A stretch of DNA of 64,000 nucleotides. Origin: Leishmania donovani. Taxonomy: Eukaryota; Euglenozoa; Kinetoplastea; Trypanosomatida; Trypanosomatidae. Location: contig NC_018251.1 of the NCBI RefSeq assembly GCF_000227135.1, positions 223,989 through 287,988 on the forward strand, written 5' to 3'. This document shows, in pieces, positions 20,550 to 32,000 of the stretch. The notes under the pieces are model-generated. The model saw only the letters and a program-made list of their open reading frames with translations, had not been told where the DNA came from and did no database searches. How positions within the stretch are numbered: position 1 is the first letter of the stretch; every line of letters begins with the position of its first letter. The position numbers were made by a program, and so were the translations under genes.

Positions 20550-20995
20550 CAGCTTGTGCACCTTGCTATGCTGATCTAACGTGATGCCAAATAATAGAGT
20601 GCAGAAAAGAAACATTTCAGGGCTCTCTGTGAACCAAGATGCCGGCCGATTCAGCAACAAAACGTCACGGCACTCCAGTACAGTCCGCTCACTCTCTGGC
20701 AGATATTCCTTTGCCTGAGGTATGCTCATGTAGCACTACGCGTGTGCTTTTTACCCTATCTCTTCCCTGCTTTGCTTGGAACTAGGACGAAAAAAAAAAA
20801 CAGGCAGCTTCAATGGAAGCAATTCTTATCAGGCTCTTATTACTCCGATGCATATATATATTTTTTCGTCCTTGGTCACCCCTCCGTTTATTGCACTACT
20901 CACGATATGTTGAACTCAGCTTCTCTTACTTCTCCATATAGATTGCAGAAGAGACTTGCATGCCATTTCTATTTAGCTTTTCACCTAGATTGTAG
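20550..20995. other. AT-rich intergenic spacer
   Basis: It is short and unusually AT-rich for this window, with a run of ten As at about 20791 and TA/T-rich sequence near 20852-20866. It ends in a pyrimidine tract and AG at 20987-20988, eight bases before the kinase ATG. No gene seen. Confidence 0.6.
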
Positions 20996-23900
20996 ATGAA
21001 GTCATCAGGTATTCTTCAAACCCATGAACCTGCTAACGTATTTCCTTTTGAGGTTTGCAACCTCCTTTTGGGGAAAGGTGGAAGTGGCCAGGTATTCCTA
21101 GGTCGCGTAGGCGGCTCCGACAAGTACGTTGCCATCAAAAAACAGTATAGCAGGTACAATTCTAACGGGTCTACGGGGAGCCGCATGCTCCCGAAAAGCT
21201 CAGGGCTTCCGCAGTCATCGCAGCGGACAAGAAGCCACCTGTCTCAAGACACGCTCGTCTCGTCACTTGGTAGTCATTTTGTCTGCAGAGGCGAAAGCGG
21301 GTTGCAGCAGCTAGAAGCTGGCGACTGTGTTCCTGTGTCTCAGCGAAGGGAACTGGATCTCGGAGAGGAAAGCGTTTCGCAAACCGCAGCTCTTTCCCAG
21401 CAGCATGAAAACTGCAGCGCAGAAAATTCTTCTGGCGACGCCACAAGGCAGAGGGTGGTGCCACCAGTGATGGACGAAGTATCGGTTTTGAATTACCTTG
21501 GGCCTCATCCACAGATTGTTCGGTTTCTGGGCAGCTACACAACGTCGAAGAACACAAGCTTTTTTACCATGGAGTTGATGGACAGTGACGTTGGACGGGA
21601 GCTGAGAGAAGGGAACGCAACCCTGCACGAGGAGGGCGTGTGTGCTGCCATTGCGTACTCTGTCTTGCTCGCGCTAGAGGAGATGCACTCTCACGCTGTA
21701 GCGCACCGAGACGTCAAGCCTGGCAATATTTTGCTGAAGCGTCTCACAGAACCAGAAGAATGGGCGTGCATTTACCTTCCAAGGGATGACTTCAGGGCAC
21801 GTCTACTGCCAAAATCATCGGCCGTGTCGGCTTTCGATCCGACACTTTGCACGAGTAAGGAAGCATCTAGTCACGAGGTTGCGCCGGCCATCCGAAGCGC
21901 AAATGACAATGCATCGTATGTCAAAGCTGCACTGGGGGATTTCAGCGCGGCTCACAGTACTCGCTGCGCCGACAACGTGGCCTTTTTCGACACTCGTGGA
22001 ACACTTCACTACAAATCCCCGGAGCAACTCATGGGCAAGCGCAGTGTCGCCTCCGAGAACTTTGCTGCTGTTGACCTGTGGGGGCTAGGCTGCACCCTAT
22101 ACGAGATGGTCACCGGCACGCGACCGTTCCCGGGCAGTAGTGAGCTGCAGGTGCTCATGAGCATTTTAGATGCCTTGGGGAGTGACATTCAGTCGTTCCC
22201 GGTGGCGACCAAACACGCCGCACTCTTCGACGAAATTCCCGCATCGCCTGCATTTGTGAACTTATTGCAGCGCCTCCTCTGTCTCGATCCGACGCGGCGC
22301 TGTACGGCGAAGGAGGCTCTGCGCCACTCGTTTTTAGCCTCCATTCGCGACAGCGCCTTGCGCTGTGCCGATGCGGAGCGCCAAATCTCGACCGATCGCC
22401 TGCCGTATGTGATCGGGATCCCATTGACGCTCAAGTACGCATCTTTCACACACATTCCCGAACTTCGCTTTAGTCGCATTTCTCGGACCCCGTTGAAAGC
22501 AACGGAGTCAACTCCTTCAGAGCTAAGCGCGCCTCAGCAACCTCCTGCGAACGGCTGCCCTGCGCCTCCATCTGCTTCAGACACTGAAATCGCTGCCCTC
22601 ACCGTTGTAGCCGAGCGCGAGGCCGCTGCCGAAACAAGATCCAAGCATCGAGACGTGAATCACTGGAGCGATGGAGCCACTACTACACTATGGGGGCGTG
22701 AAGGAGATTGCGAGGACCAAGAAGAAAAGGAGACACCGTCGAAGAAGCCGCCGCAGCAGCACTGCTCCGACACCACCGGGACTTCTTTCCTGAGCGAGAG
22801 TTCGTACCTGCACTGGAGCGAAATTCGCCCCGCCACGCGGCCCTCCGCGCCTCCGCTGCTGAAGCCGCTTCAGCACAAGGAAAATAGAGTACGGAGTAGC
22901 AGCGGTTGCAGAGCAGTGGCGTTCTTTGGCAACGCCGCCGTTGGCAGCACACCATCCCCGTCCACGAGTGCAAATGACCCACAGCAGCAGCCGCCATCCC
23001 TTTCGGGATCGATGCATCGAACCGTCGACGTTGCAAGCCGAAACACCGTCTCACGCGCCCTTAACATCAGTGACTCAAGCGTAAAAGGTGTTCGAACCGA
23101 ACGCAGTGCTTCGCACGTCGACTTTGACCTCAGCCCCGTCGCAGCTACTCAGCTTTTCAGCACAGAGACGGACACGAGTGCGTGCTTGGTGCCGCACCCG
23201 GCCGCCGCTTTCCTGCCGCGCCGCACGCAGCCAGTTCTACAGCTGGCAAGCGGCAGCACTTTTACGGCAAGCAACCTGCGAGCCAACTCGTCCTTTGAGC
23301 GCGAAAACCTTATGGTAGGCCGGTGCGGCGGCAACGGAACATCTACGTCAGCCGCCGTGGGCGTTGCAGGCCCAACGGGTGTCATCCACGCAGGACGCTG
23401 CAGCACTCCGCGCCAGCACCACGGACAGCGCCCGACCGCCTTCTCGGGCCGCGCGCTTTGCTTTTCGGAAGAGACGGACCCCTTTACCCGCCGTAGCTGG
23501 GGCTCTAGTGCCGGCCAGCAGAGCTGCTTGAACTCACTCTTGACGTCCCCGGCTCCTGTGGGGCAGCGGGCGGTCGAAGAATGCTCACCACAGCCGTCAC
23601 CGATTCGTCCCATCGGCGTTGCCACAAGGTCGCCGTCGGGGTTGCCTGTTGCGGCAGACCGCAGCGGCTTGTTTTTGGACGACTCCGGCGTAGGTCTGGG
23701 GTGGATCGGGATGCCACCTACGACCTCGGCAGCGCAGGAGAGCATCGGCGCCGGCGCCTGTGAAGCGGTTGCGGCGCTGATGCCGGCACTGGCGCGTGAT
23801 GTAAGTAGAGGCTCAGAAGCAGGTGCAGCGGTGGCGCCAATGCTTTACCCGGTACGCCTCCAGCCGTCGTGGAATGCGAGCAGCACCACGGCGACCGGGA

Positions 23901-24949
23901 TTGTGCAGCCTTCAAACTCGCCGTGTGTACGCCGGTGTGTGCACCTCCTCGAGCCACCACCTGGCGGTTGTTCGCGCAGCCGTACCTGTTCCGCTGTAGC
24001 GCTGACGATGGGCGTGACTACTGCCGCTGTAGCTGAGCGACCAGACGCATCGTGCAGCAGCCAGCAACAGCAGCCAACGACCAGCCCCGCTTCCACTGGC
24101 CGCAGAGACGCGTCGAGTTCGCGTATAATGCCGCTGCCGATTCCGCTCTCGGTGGCCACCGTCTGTCAGTCGGCGACGCAGTCGCTCTGCGCACCGACGC
24201 CACGATCACGCACACCGACCAGCCGCGCGCTCCATGAGACGCCACGCACGCAGCGCTTCTCTTGCCCTACGTCTGCGCTGCGGACGGGGTACGCTGGTCA
24301 TAAGAACGGCAACCAGCGGGGTAGCTCGCAGCCACAGGATGCCCTCACGTCTTGTGTGGACGGTGGCGACGATATTCTCAGCGCCGCTCCGTTTTTGTGC
24401 AATCAGGATGTTAATGCGTCCGTGACTCACCTGGCGCACAAAGTCTGCGCGAGCGTCGGCCTGACAGGATCTGGTAGTGGCGCCGCACCGACTTTGCGCT
24501 GCGCGGCCGCGTCGCCGCTGGGCTCGCTGGTTGCGTGTACTCACTCTTCCCAGCGTCACTGCACCCCGTCGTCAAGCGACCCTGCACCGGAGATCGCTGT
24601 GTCGATCAACTGTGACGGCTGCAACCACCCCGCAGTGGCGAACGAGGCCTCCCCAACACCTAATGTCACCGTTGTGCGTGCATCGAGGGCGATGCTTTCC
24701 ACGGGAGGCCCACATACGCCGCTGCCCGTGCATGGCTCCGCATCGCCTCTCTCGCAGCCTTGCGATGCTCCCTTGCTTCAGTTGAGCTCTGCCAGCCTCG
24801 ACAGCCACCGCCGGTCAGTGAAGGACCACGAGAGTGACCGCATAGAGACGCCGCAAAGCAAACGGCGTGAGTCCATGAAGCGAGCGCGCGAGGAGGCTAT
24901 GGACAGCGAAGACGTAGCCGCGGTGCGGCAGAGCGCGCGGGTTGTGTGA
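20996..24949 (+). CDS. large atypical serine/threonine protein kinase with inserts and long disordered tail
   Basis: 1317 residues; the kinase domain occupies about 18-450. Visible elements: glycine loop GKGGSGQVFLG at 26-36, VAIKK with K48, catalytic loop HRDVKPGN with D239, an activation-segment end GTLHYKSPEQL, then DLWGLGCTLYEMVTG. Two inserts break the fold: about 110 residues after the beta-3 lysine, and about 60 between the catalytic loop and the magnesium motif. That motif reads DFS (D315-F316-S317) rather than DFG. The catalytic Lys and both Asp are kept, so activity is possible. Residues 500-1317 are Ser/Pro/Thr/Gln-rich, and a basic cluster near the end (SKRRESMKRARE) could be a nuclear signal. 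I cannot place it in a standard kinase group. The first third shares the low-GC character of the previous gene, and GC rises from about 22 kb. Confidence 0.88.
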   Translation: MKSSGILQTHEPANVFPFEVCNLLLGKGGSGQVFLGRVGGSDKYVAIKKQYSRYNSNGSTGSRMLPKSSGLPQSSQRTRSHLSQDTLVSSLGSHFVCRGESGLQQLEAGDCVPVSQRRELDLGEESVSQTAALSQQHENCSAENSSGDATRQRVVPPVMDEVSVLNYLGPHPQIVRFLGSYTTSKNTSFFTMELMDSDVGRELREGNATLHEEGVCAAIAYSVLLALEEMHSHAVAHRDVKPGNILLKRLTEPEEWACIYLPRDDFRARLLPKSSAVSAFDPTLCTSKEASSHEVAPAIRSANDNASYVKAALGDFSAAHSTRCADNVAFFDTRGTLHYKSPEQLMGKRSVASENFAAVDLWGLGCTLYEMVTGTRPFPGSSELQVLMSILDALGSDIQSFPVATKHAALFDEIPASPAFVNLLQRLLCLDPTRRCTAKEALRHSFLASIRDSALRCADAERQISTDRLPYVIGIPLTLKYASFTHIPELRFSRISRTPLKATESTPSELSAPQQPPANGCPAPPSASDTEIAALTVVAEREAAAETRSKHRDVNHWSDGATTTLWGREGDCEDQEEKETPSKKPPQQHCSDTTGTSFLSESSYLHWSEIRPATRPSAPPLLKPLQHKENRVRSSSGCRAVAFFGNAAVGSTPSPSTSANDPQQQPPSLSGSMHRTVDVASRNTVSRALNISDSSVKGVRTERSASHVDFDLSPVAATQLFSTETDTSACLVPHPAAAFLPRRTQPVLQLASGSTFTASNLRANSSFERENLMVGRCGGNGTSTSAAVGVAGPTGVIHAGRCSTPRQHHGQRPTAFSGRALCFSEETDPFTRRSWGSSAGQQSCLNSLLTSPAPVGQRAVEECSPQPSPIRPIGVATRSPSGLPVAADRSGLFLDDSGVGLGWIGMPPTTSAAQESIGAGACEAVAALMPALARDVSRGSEAGAAVAPMLYPVRLQPSWNASSTTATGIVQPSNSPCVRRCVHLLEPPPGGCSRSRTCSAVALTMGVTTAAVAERPDASCSSQQQQPTTSPASTGRRDASSSRIMPLPIPLSVATVCQSATQSLCAPTPRSRTPTSRALHETPRTQRFSCPTSALRTGYAGHKNGNQRGSSQPQDALTSCVDGGDDILSAAPFLCNQDVNASVTHLAHKVCASVGLTGSGSGAAPTLRCAAASPLGSLVACTHSSQRHCTPSSSDPAPEIAVSINCDGCNHPAVANEASPTPNVTVVRASRAMLSTGGPHTPLPVHGSASPLSQPCDAPLLQLSSASLDSHRRSVKDHESDRIETPQSKRRESMKRAREEAMDSEDVAAVRQSARVV

Positions 24950-25846
24950 CATCCAGTGCCATGTTCCTACCCACCTCCACACCCGCAGGGCTTCTGGAGG
25001 ATGCGTATTGGACGACTCTGCTCCAATGGCAGTGCTTCGAATGGGGCTGACGGCTGACTTCCGCTCTATGCGGATGAGACGTCTGCCCCGACTCTCTATC
25101 CCCTTCGCTTGTTGTGTGCTTGTATTTGTGCTCCCCCGTACTTCATGTGGGGAGGGCACACCGTGTCGAGCTCCCGTCGTGCTGTCTCCTTCCTTCCTTC
25201 TGTTTCAGTTTGCTCTTGCTGCGGTTTGCTTTTACTTCACCCTCTTCTCTCCCGTTAGATGCACGCACGCATACACGCACACATACACACTTACAGACAG
25301 TGCAAATTTTTTTTCGTTGTTGTTTCGATACGCCGGCTTTCGCGGCGGCGGTTGGGTGAGGGAGGGAGGGCGGGCGCTTTGAGAGGGCGGCTCTGGCAGT
25401 GGAGCTCTTCATCTGGCGTATTTCCTCCGAGCGCAACGCCGACCCTACTCTGACTCTCCTCTTTCGTATCACACTCTTTTCTCTAGACACCTGCACGCTC
25501 GTGCGTGGCTACGCAAGCGCCACTACTACTAGCGTCGCAGTATTCATTCACATCTGCCATTCCGTGTTCACGTCTCGCCGTCCTCGATCGTTGTGTCACA
25601 TCGGCGCACACACGTGTGCACACGCACACGCACATGCACACGCCGCAGGCCTCCATCCTTCCTCTCCGTTCCCCTTCACCAAACATACTGCACGCTCGTA
25701 GCCGCACGCTCTCCTCGTCCCATGTGCTGCTCTCGCTCCCTCCGTCTCTCTCTCTCTTCGTGTGTGTGTGCTTGTTGTTCGCTTGTTTCCTTTCGCTCGC
25801 CCTTTACAGTACCTCCCACCCTCCCACCCTCCACTCCCCCCCCTCC

Positions 25847-26063
25847 ACCCCCCCTTCCCTTTTGTTTTGGAGCGGCGGTGGCGGCGGCTCGCTTTGTTCG
25901 TCTCCNNNNNNNNNNNNNNNNNNNNNNNNNNNNNNNNNNNNNNNNNNNNNNNNNNNNNNNNNNNNNNNNNNNNNNNNNNNNNNNNNNNNNNNNNNNNNNN
26001 NNNNACCCCCCCTTCCCTTTTGTTTTGGAGCGGCGGTGGCGGCGGCTCGCTTTGTTCGTCTCC
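25847..26063 (+). repeat. 59 bp direct repeat bracketing the Ns
   Basis: Positions 25847-25905 and 26005-26063 match base for base. The unit is a C-run followed by a T-rich and GGCGGTGGCGGCGG-type segment. It may be a tandem repeat that broke the assembly or a duplicated contig end. Confidence 0.9.
25906..26004. other. assembly gap (99 Ns)
   Basis: A run of 99 Ns. The 59 bases before it (25847-25905) are the same as the 59 after it (26005-26063), which suggests two contig ends that overlap rather than truly missing sequence. Confidence 0.97.
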
Positions 26064-26337
26064 CCCCCCCGCCCTCCTTCATAGATGGTGGCACACGTGC
26101 ACGTTTTCGTTGCGCTTGCTTCTTTTTTTTTCGTGCCTCGTAGTCCTCGTCGCGCGGCCGAACTTGCTGCCCTTTTTCGTGCCACCCGGTCACATCCCTC
26201 TCCTCCTCCTTTGCCTTACCGTGACCCCCCCCCCACACACACACACCCTTCCTCTCCCTCCTCTCCGTGTATCCTCCTATTGCGTTCTCCCTGCATCACC
26301 GCCTGGTGCTGCTGTGGTCCATGTGTGCTTCGCTGAC

Positions 26338-26370
<33 letters not shown>

Positions 26371-27414
26371 CCACACGTACACACAGAGAGGCAGGCAGCT
26401 GCGAACGCCACAGTACATAAACGGCGGGTATGTACTTGTGTGTGTGTGTGTGTGTCGGTCACCCACCGGTTGTTCAGTTCTTCGGTAAAGTTCTCCGTCT
26501 TTCTACCTCTTGTAATGTACGCCTCAAAAGGAGAGGAAACTCCCACCCATACACTCCATCCTTTACGTTATCGGTCGCATGTAACGAATCTACGAGCGCA
26601 GGCGCGTTCCTTAGGGGGCTTTCTATACTTGTCTACCCTCCCTCCTTCTGCCTCCCACTGGCCCATCATCCCTCCGTTCCCTTGGTGCCGCTTCCCCCTC
26701 CCCTCACCCGACTCTCCCTGAGCGAATGTGCCCCCCCCCCGGGTAGTTCCGGACAAACTACACGGACGTGCCAAAGGAAGAGAGGAAGAGAGGAAGAGAG
26801 GCAACGAAGAGGGAGAGAAGGGGTGGGGAGAGCGGGACAACCCCGACGCTCTCCTCCACCTCACTCTCATTTCATGGAGCGGGTCTTGTGAAACTCCTGG
26901 CTAGGTTTACCGCATTGTGCAGAGGCATCTCGCACGCTGCTACCGCTGCTGCTGTCCCTCCTCCCGCTGATTCTGCGCTCACCCGTGTTCTTCCCACTTT
27001 TTTCTCTCTTCTCGCTCCACTTGCACCGACGTCATGCTTTCCACCTTTTCTCGAAACACCATCGGTGCCGTTTCTATACATACACGCCTCTGCCACACTC
27101 GCTATCGCTACCACATACACGCACATGCTGGCGTACCCGTGCAGCTAAGAAGAAACAACAGAACCAAGCACAGCACAGCACACAACACGAGCAACAGTGT
27201 CCTTCTCTCAGGAAGTTTGTACAGACGCCCACTCCCGTAACACGCATATTGAATACGCAACCAGAGCACGCACACGCATATATATATATATATATAACTG
27301 GAAGGCAAATATATCGCACGCTCACGCACTAGCACGTACTGTGCCGCGAACGAAAGCCAAACAACAACAAAAAGGAAGCAGCCTGCGGAGCACAAGCTCA
27401 AAACAAAGCCGACG

Positions 27415-29058
27415 ATGCGAGCATCTGTCATGCTATGTGCCGCCTTGGGCGGTTTTCTCTTCGGCTATGACACGGGCGTCATCAATGCTGCCCTGTTCCA
27501 GATGAAGGACCACTTCGGCTTCAGCGAGCATTCGTGGCAGTACGCCCTCATCGTCGCCATTGCCATCGCTGGTGCCTTCGTTGGCGCCTTTATTTCTGGC
27601 TTCATCTCTGCCGCCTTTGGTCGCCGTCCATGCATCGCCGTGGCGGACGCCCTGTTCGTTATCGGCTCTGTGCTTATGGGCGCTGCCCCAAATGTGGAAG
27701 TGGTGCTCGTGTCGCGCGTCATCGTCGGTTTGGCTATCGGTATCAGCTCTGCCACCATTCCAGTGTACCTGGCGGAAGTAACATCGCCGAAGCACCGTGG
27801 CGCCACCATCGTTCTCAACAACCTGTTTCTGACAGGTGGCCAGTTTGTTGCGGCCGGTTTCACCGCGATCATGGTCGTCTTCACGAGCAAGAACATCGGT
27901 TGGCGTGTGGCGATCGGCATAGGTGCGCTGCCGGCTGTCGTTCAGGCGTTCTGCCTCCTCTTTTTCCTGCCGGAGAGCCCACGCTGGCTTCTCTCGAAGG
28001 GCCACGCGGACCGCGCCAAGGCGGTAGCGGACAAGTTCGAGGTGGACCTCTGCGAGTTCCAGGAGGGCGATGAGCTGCCGTCCGTCAGCATCGACTATCG
28101 CCCGCTGATGGCGCGCGACATGCGCTTCCGCGTGGTGCTCAGCTCTGGGCTGCAGATCATTCAGCAGTTTTCGGGTATCAACACCATCATGTACTACAGC
28201 TCTGTGATCCTGTACGACGCCGGCTTCCGAGACGCCATCATGCCAGTCGTTCTGTCCATCCCGCTCGCCTTCATGAATGCCCTCTTCACGGCGGTAGCCA
28301 TCTTCACGGTCGACCGCTTTGGTCGCCGCCGCATGCTGCTCATCTCTGTCTTTGGCTGCCTTGTGCTGCTGGTGGTGATTGCCATAATTGGCTTCTTCAT
28401 CGGCACGCGCATCTCGTACTCCGTTGGCGGCGGGCTTTTCTTGGCGCTGCTCGCCGTCTTTCTCGCCTTGTACGCGCCTGGCATTGGCTGCATCCCGTGG
28501 GTGATCATGGGCGAGATCTTTCCTACGCACCTGCGGACATCGGCGGCATCCGTCGCGACCATGGCCAACTGGGGGGCCAACGTACTCGTGTCGCAGGTGT
28601 TTCCGATCCTGATGGGCGCCATCGGCGTCGGCGGCACCTTCACGATCATCTCCGGTCTCATGGCCCTCGGCTGCATATTTGTCTACTTCTTCGCCGTGGA
28701 GACGAAGGGGCTCACGCTGGAGCAGATCGACAACATGTTCCGCAAGCGCGCCGGCCTGCCGCCGCGCTTCCACGAGGAAGGCGAGAGCGGCGAAAGCGGT
28801 GCCGGTTACCGCGAAGACGGCGACCTCGGCCGCCTGGCGACGGAGGATGTCTGTGACCTGTCCTCGTTGGGCAACCGGGTTGTGTCCTTTGCCAAAGCGG
28901 AGGACGCCTTCACGGAGGTGGCAATGCCCGATCGCCACGCCGTGTCCAACAAGTTTGAAGAGAGAGCGACGAGCTCTTCCTCAGATCCCCAGTCGCTCGA
29001 AAACCAGGACGAGGTGCGGCAAGCAGCCATCAAAGCAGCTCCGCACGAGCCCAAGTAG
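27415..29058 (+). CDS. MIT: myo-inositol/proton symporter (MFS sugar transporter)
   Basis: Plasma-membrane transporter of the major facilitator sugar family that takes up myo-inositol with protons. It has 547 residues and about twelve hydrophobic helices in two halves. Family signatures include GYDTGVINAAL in helix 1, GRR after helix 2 (69-71), PVYLAEVTSPKHRGA at 116-130, PESPRWL before the central loop, and the second-half copy RFGRRRML. D19 and E121 are present at the exact positions that I recall as essential in the L. donovani inositol transporter, and the length also matches. The charged C-terminal tail (about 440-547) would lie in the cytosol. The protein starts almost directly at helix 1, with no long N-terminal domain. 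A long antisense frame (27433-28938) is a shadow. Inositol feeds phosphatidylinositol and GPI-anchor synthesis. Confidence 0.95.
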   Translation: MRASVMLCAALGGFLFGYDTGVINAALFQMKDHFGFSEHSWQYALIVAIAIAGAFVGAFISGFISAAFGRRPCIAVADALFVIGSVLMGAAPNVEVVLVSRVIVGLAIGISSATIPVYLAEVTSPKHRGATIVLNNLFLTGGQFVAAGFTAIMVVFTSKNIGWRVAIGIGALPAVVQAFCLLFFLPESPRWLLSKGHADRAKAVADKFEVDLCEFQEGDELPSVSIDYRPLMARDMRFRVVLSSGLQIIQQFSGINTIMYYSSVILYDAGFRDAIMPVVLSIPLAFMNALFTAVAIFTVDRFGRRRMLLISVFGCLVLLVVIAIIGFFIGTRISYSVGGGLFLALLAVFLALYAPGIGCIPWVIMGEIFPTHLRTSAASVATMANWGANVLVSQVFPILMGAIGVGGTFTIISGLMALGCIFVYFFAVETKGLTLEQIDNMFRKRAGLPPRFHEEGESGESGAGYREDGDLGRLATEDVCDLSSLGNRVVSFAKAEDAFTEVAMPDRHAVSNKFEERATSSSSDPQSLENQDEVRQAAIKAAPHEPK

Positions 29059-32000
29059 AGACCGTAAACCCCACTCCCTCCCTACAACTGCATCTTCCCT
29101 ACCGACTCCATATAAAGTCCATGCACGCCTATATGCGAGTCGCTGAGGTGGCGAGATGAGCGGACGGAGGAGGAACAGAGAATAAAAGGGAAAAGGCTTC
29201 TGGCACATGTAGTCTGGCGCACCTGTGCAGCACGCATCAGAACGAAAAAAGAAAGACAGCCCGCGCCGCTCGGGGATGATCTGGTGCGCACCTCTTCCTC
29301 TATCCATTGTGTTCGCGTGTATGTTTCTGTGCCTTGTACGTCTCCTGGGGGAGTCATCGAGACTTTGGCCCAGCTCTCTGTCTACGCTTCAAAGGATGTG
29401 TTGTCTTCATCCAGCTCGTATGCACGTGTATGAGAATGTTTTCTTTTTTTCTCTTCCAGCCTGCATGCGAGTCTGAGGTGCCTGCGTGCGTGCACTCTTT
29501 ACTTCGCCAAAAACACATCTGTGAAGCTTCTCGTGCCCCTTTGGGTATGTTTGTACGCTCTATTTTTCATCTGGATGTCTTCGCGTGTTTATATCTGTGT
29601 GCGTGTGCGCGTGAAACGGTACGTCCAACACATGGGGGCTCTCTTGCTTGCGTTTATATATATGTACATGCATGTATGTATGTATGTGTGTGTGTGTGTG
29701 TGTGTGTCTGTCTATTTCTATGACTGTTTCCATCATTCCGTGCTGCTGTCCCTCTGCCTCTATCCTCTCTACATATATGTGTGTATATATGCATATATAT
29801 GTAGGTAGGCAGATATTGATCTATTTATTTCTATCTTCAGTCGCGGTTCCAGTACTTCTATTTTCCTCTATTTTTAAAAAGAGAAGCGCGTTTTTTTTTT
29901 TCCTCCCCTTCCCTCTCCCTCTCGGTTTTCATCTCTGCCCCCCCCCCGCCCCCCTCCTCACATCAACACCCGCGGTGCTGCCGACTCGCCTCCCTTGCTT
30001 TGTTGTTGCTCTCTATCTCCTTCATTTGCATCACACACACACACACACCGGTGCATTCAGGTATGTACGTGTATGCGTATGTGTGTGCGTGTGTGTAACT
30101 GAGCCTGTGTGAGCCTCTATTTATGTGGATGCGTGATGAGATGCAGGCCGATGAGGCAGCGAAGCGAGAGACAGAGAAACTATAGGCAGTTGAGGATTTC
30201 CGCCCCCTTTCCCTCACTCCCCATCCCCCACCACCCGATACACACACACACACACAACACACATACATACGCGATGACGTGTTCAATGCGCAGTTGGTTT
30301 CCGTTTTTCGGGGGCGGGGGGGGCGCTTTTTTTTTGTCACGAAAGAAAAACAAATTCTATATATGTTTTACCTACTTTCCTTTGCTCTCCACCAATCTCG
30401 CCCATCTTCCTCCCTTCCCCTCCCTCTTCACCTGTGCGACGACCACTTCGAAGTTCAAACACGCACCTCCATCTATCCCTTCCCCTCCCCTTCTCCCTTC
30501 TCTTCCCCCCCCCCCTCTCCTCGTCCATCTGCCTCTCCACTCCCTTTGTGAACGGATGCGTCCTCATCTAAATCAAAGGGAGGGCGTTGGTCGCCATCAC
30601 CTCCCCCCCCCTGCTCACTATCCCTCCATCTCTTGCCTCTTCCTCGTTTCTTCGCCGTAACTTCTTCCTTTTCCGCCCCTCACTTGACTGCGCAGGCGCG
30701 GCTGCTGCGATGCGCGCAGGTATGCATGCACGTCTCTGAGAAGCGGAGAGCGGCGTGAGGAAGACAAAGAGGAGAACAGCGCAGGTGGGGGGAGCAGTGT
30801 TGTCACAGCAGCTAGGCGAGTGGCAGCGGAACGAGAAAAAGAGGGCGCAAGGGCCAGGCGGCGCGTGCGTGTTACCCTCCCACTTCTCTCCCGACCCGTC
30901 TCGCGAGATACCCCCTTTTGTTGCCCTTCGTCCGAAAGGCGAACAGGCAAACTCGTGGGGATAAGGAGAAATGAAAGAAGAAACGAGCAGGATATGGGAG
31001 AAACGCGCATTTGTGGCCTCGTCCCCGTCCAACCCTCACCCTCTATCCTACACCTTCCTTCTACGTTCATGCCATGGCGTGTGTGAGTATGGATAACTTG
31101 GGAAGGGGTGCGCCGCCTCTTCTCGTGGCATTGCTGTAGTATTCATTGCTCTTGATTAGCTGTTAGAGTTGGTGCGCGCTCTCCACATTTCCCAGGTGCT
31201 CGCTTCATATGGTTGTTGTCACCGCCACGTGGCGGCGCCTCCGTGTGCACGTGTTCGCGTGCGCACGCGCCTCTTCCGCTTCAAACCCTCCCTCGCCAAT
31301 TCGCCCTTTTTTGGGACGTTCTCGCCCTCCTCTCTCTCTCTCTCGCCGGAGAGTGGTCCCCCCCCCCTTCCGTCTATTCGGCTCGGTGCGTCGCATGAGT
31401 GATCCAAGGGATGTTGTGAAAGGGAAAAAAAAGCAGCGAAAAAAAAGTGAATGTCACCGCGAAGAAGAACCAAAAAGGCATACACCAGCCCCCCTCTCTC
31501 CTCCCTCTCCATCTGTGTGCATGTGTGTGTGTGTGCCTCCGTGCCTCCTCCCTCGTCTTCATCGTCCTCGTCGTGTCTTCATTTCAATTTTTGTTGTTTG
31601 TTGTTTGCTTTTCTTTCCTCTCGCCCTTCTAGGGCCGCTCATGCTTGAGGCCCACGAATATGTACCGAAGATGGTGAAGGTTGTCAGTCTACTCCCTCCT
31701 CCTTCCCTGCCTCCCCTTGTATCGTGTGCGCGGAGCACATCCGTGTCCGTGTTGGTCGATCGCGCCCTTGCTCTCCCTTTCTCTCCCGTGTGCGTTCTTG
31801 TGGGAACCTCTGCACATGGGCAAGGAGGGAGGCACAGCACTTTCCAAGATGATTCGATGCGGAAAGCAGCACCTGTGCAGGAACACACACGCAGAGACCT
31901 ACCACAGCGATAGCGGAAAGGCGGGAGGAGGGAAGTAGAGACGCTTCGATTACAACCTCCCGCCCCCTTTTTCACCTCAACCGCCCATCTCTTAACCTCT

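Larger units (their letters stand above)
24950..27414. other. intergenic spacer with assembly gap and simple repeats
   Basis: It contains (CA)n around 25260-25300, a block of 99 Ns at 25906-26004 bounded by two identical 59 bp sequences, (CA)n then (TA)n at about 26336-26370, (TG)n at about 26435-26454, GAAGAGAG repeats at about 26775-26802 and (TA)n at about 27278-27296. I see no gene on either strand; frames running through the Ns are meaningless. Confidence 0.65.

Noticed and set aside
20996..24949. Kinase as a pseudokinase
   Set aside because: DFG is altered to DFS, but the ATP lysine (K48), catalytic Asp (D239) and magnesium Asp (D315) are all present, so loss of activity is not supported.
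25762..26721. 319-codon frame through the run of Ns
   Set aside because: It exists only because Ns translate without stops; flanks are simple repeats.
27433..28938. 501-codon open frame on the minus strand
   Set aside because: It lies exactly antisense to the inositol transporter, is rich in Asp/His/Glu/Arg as expected from the complement of hydrophobic codons, and has no motif.
31209..31913. 234-codon + frame in the large spacer
   Set aside because: Built from CT and TG repeats, with overlapping frames of similar composition on both strands.
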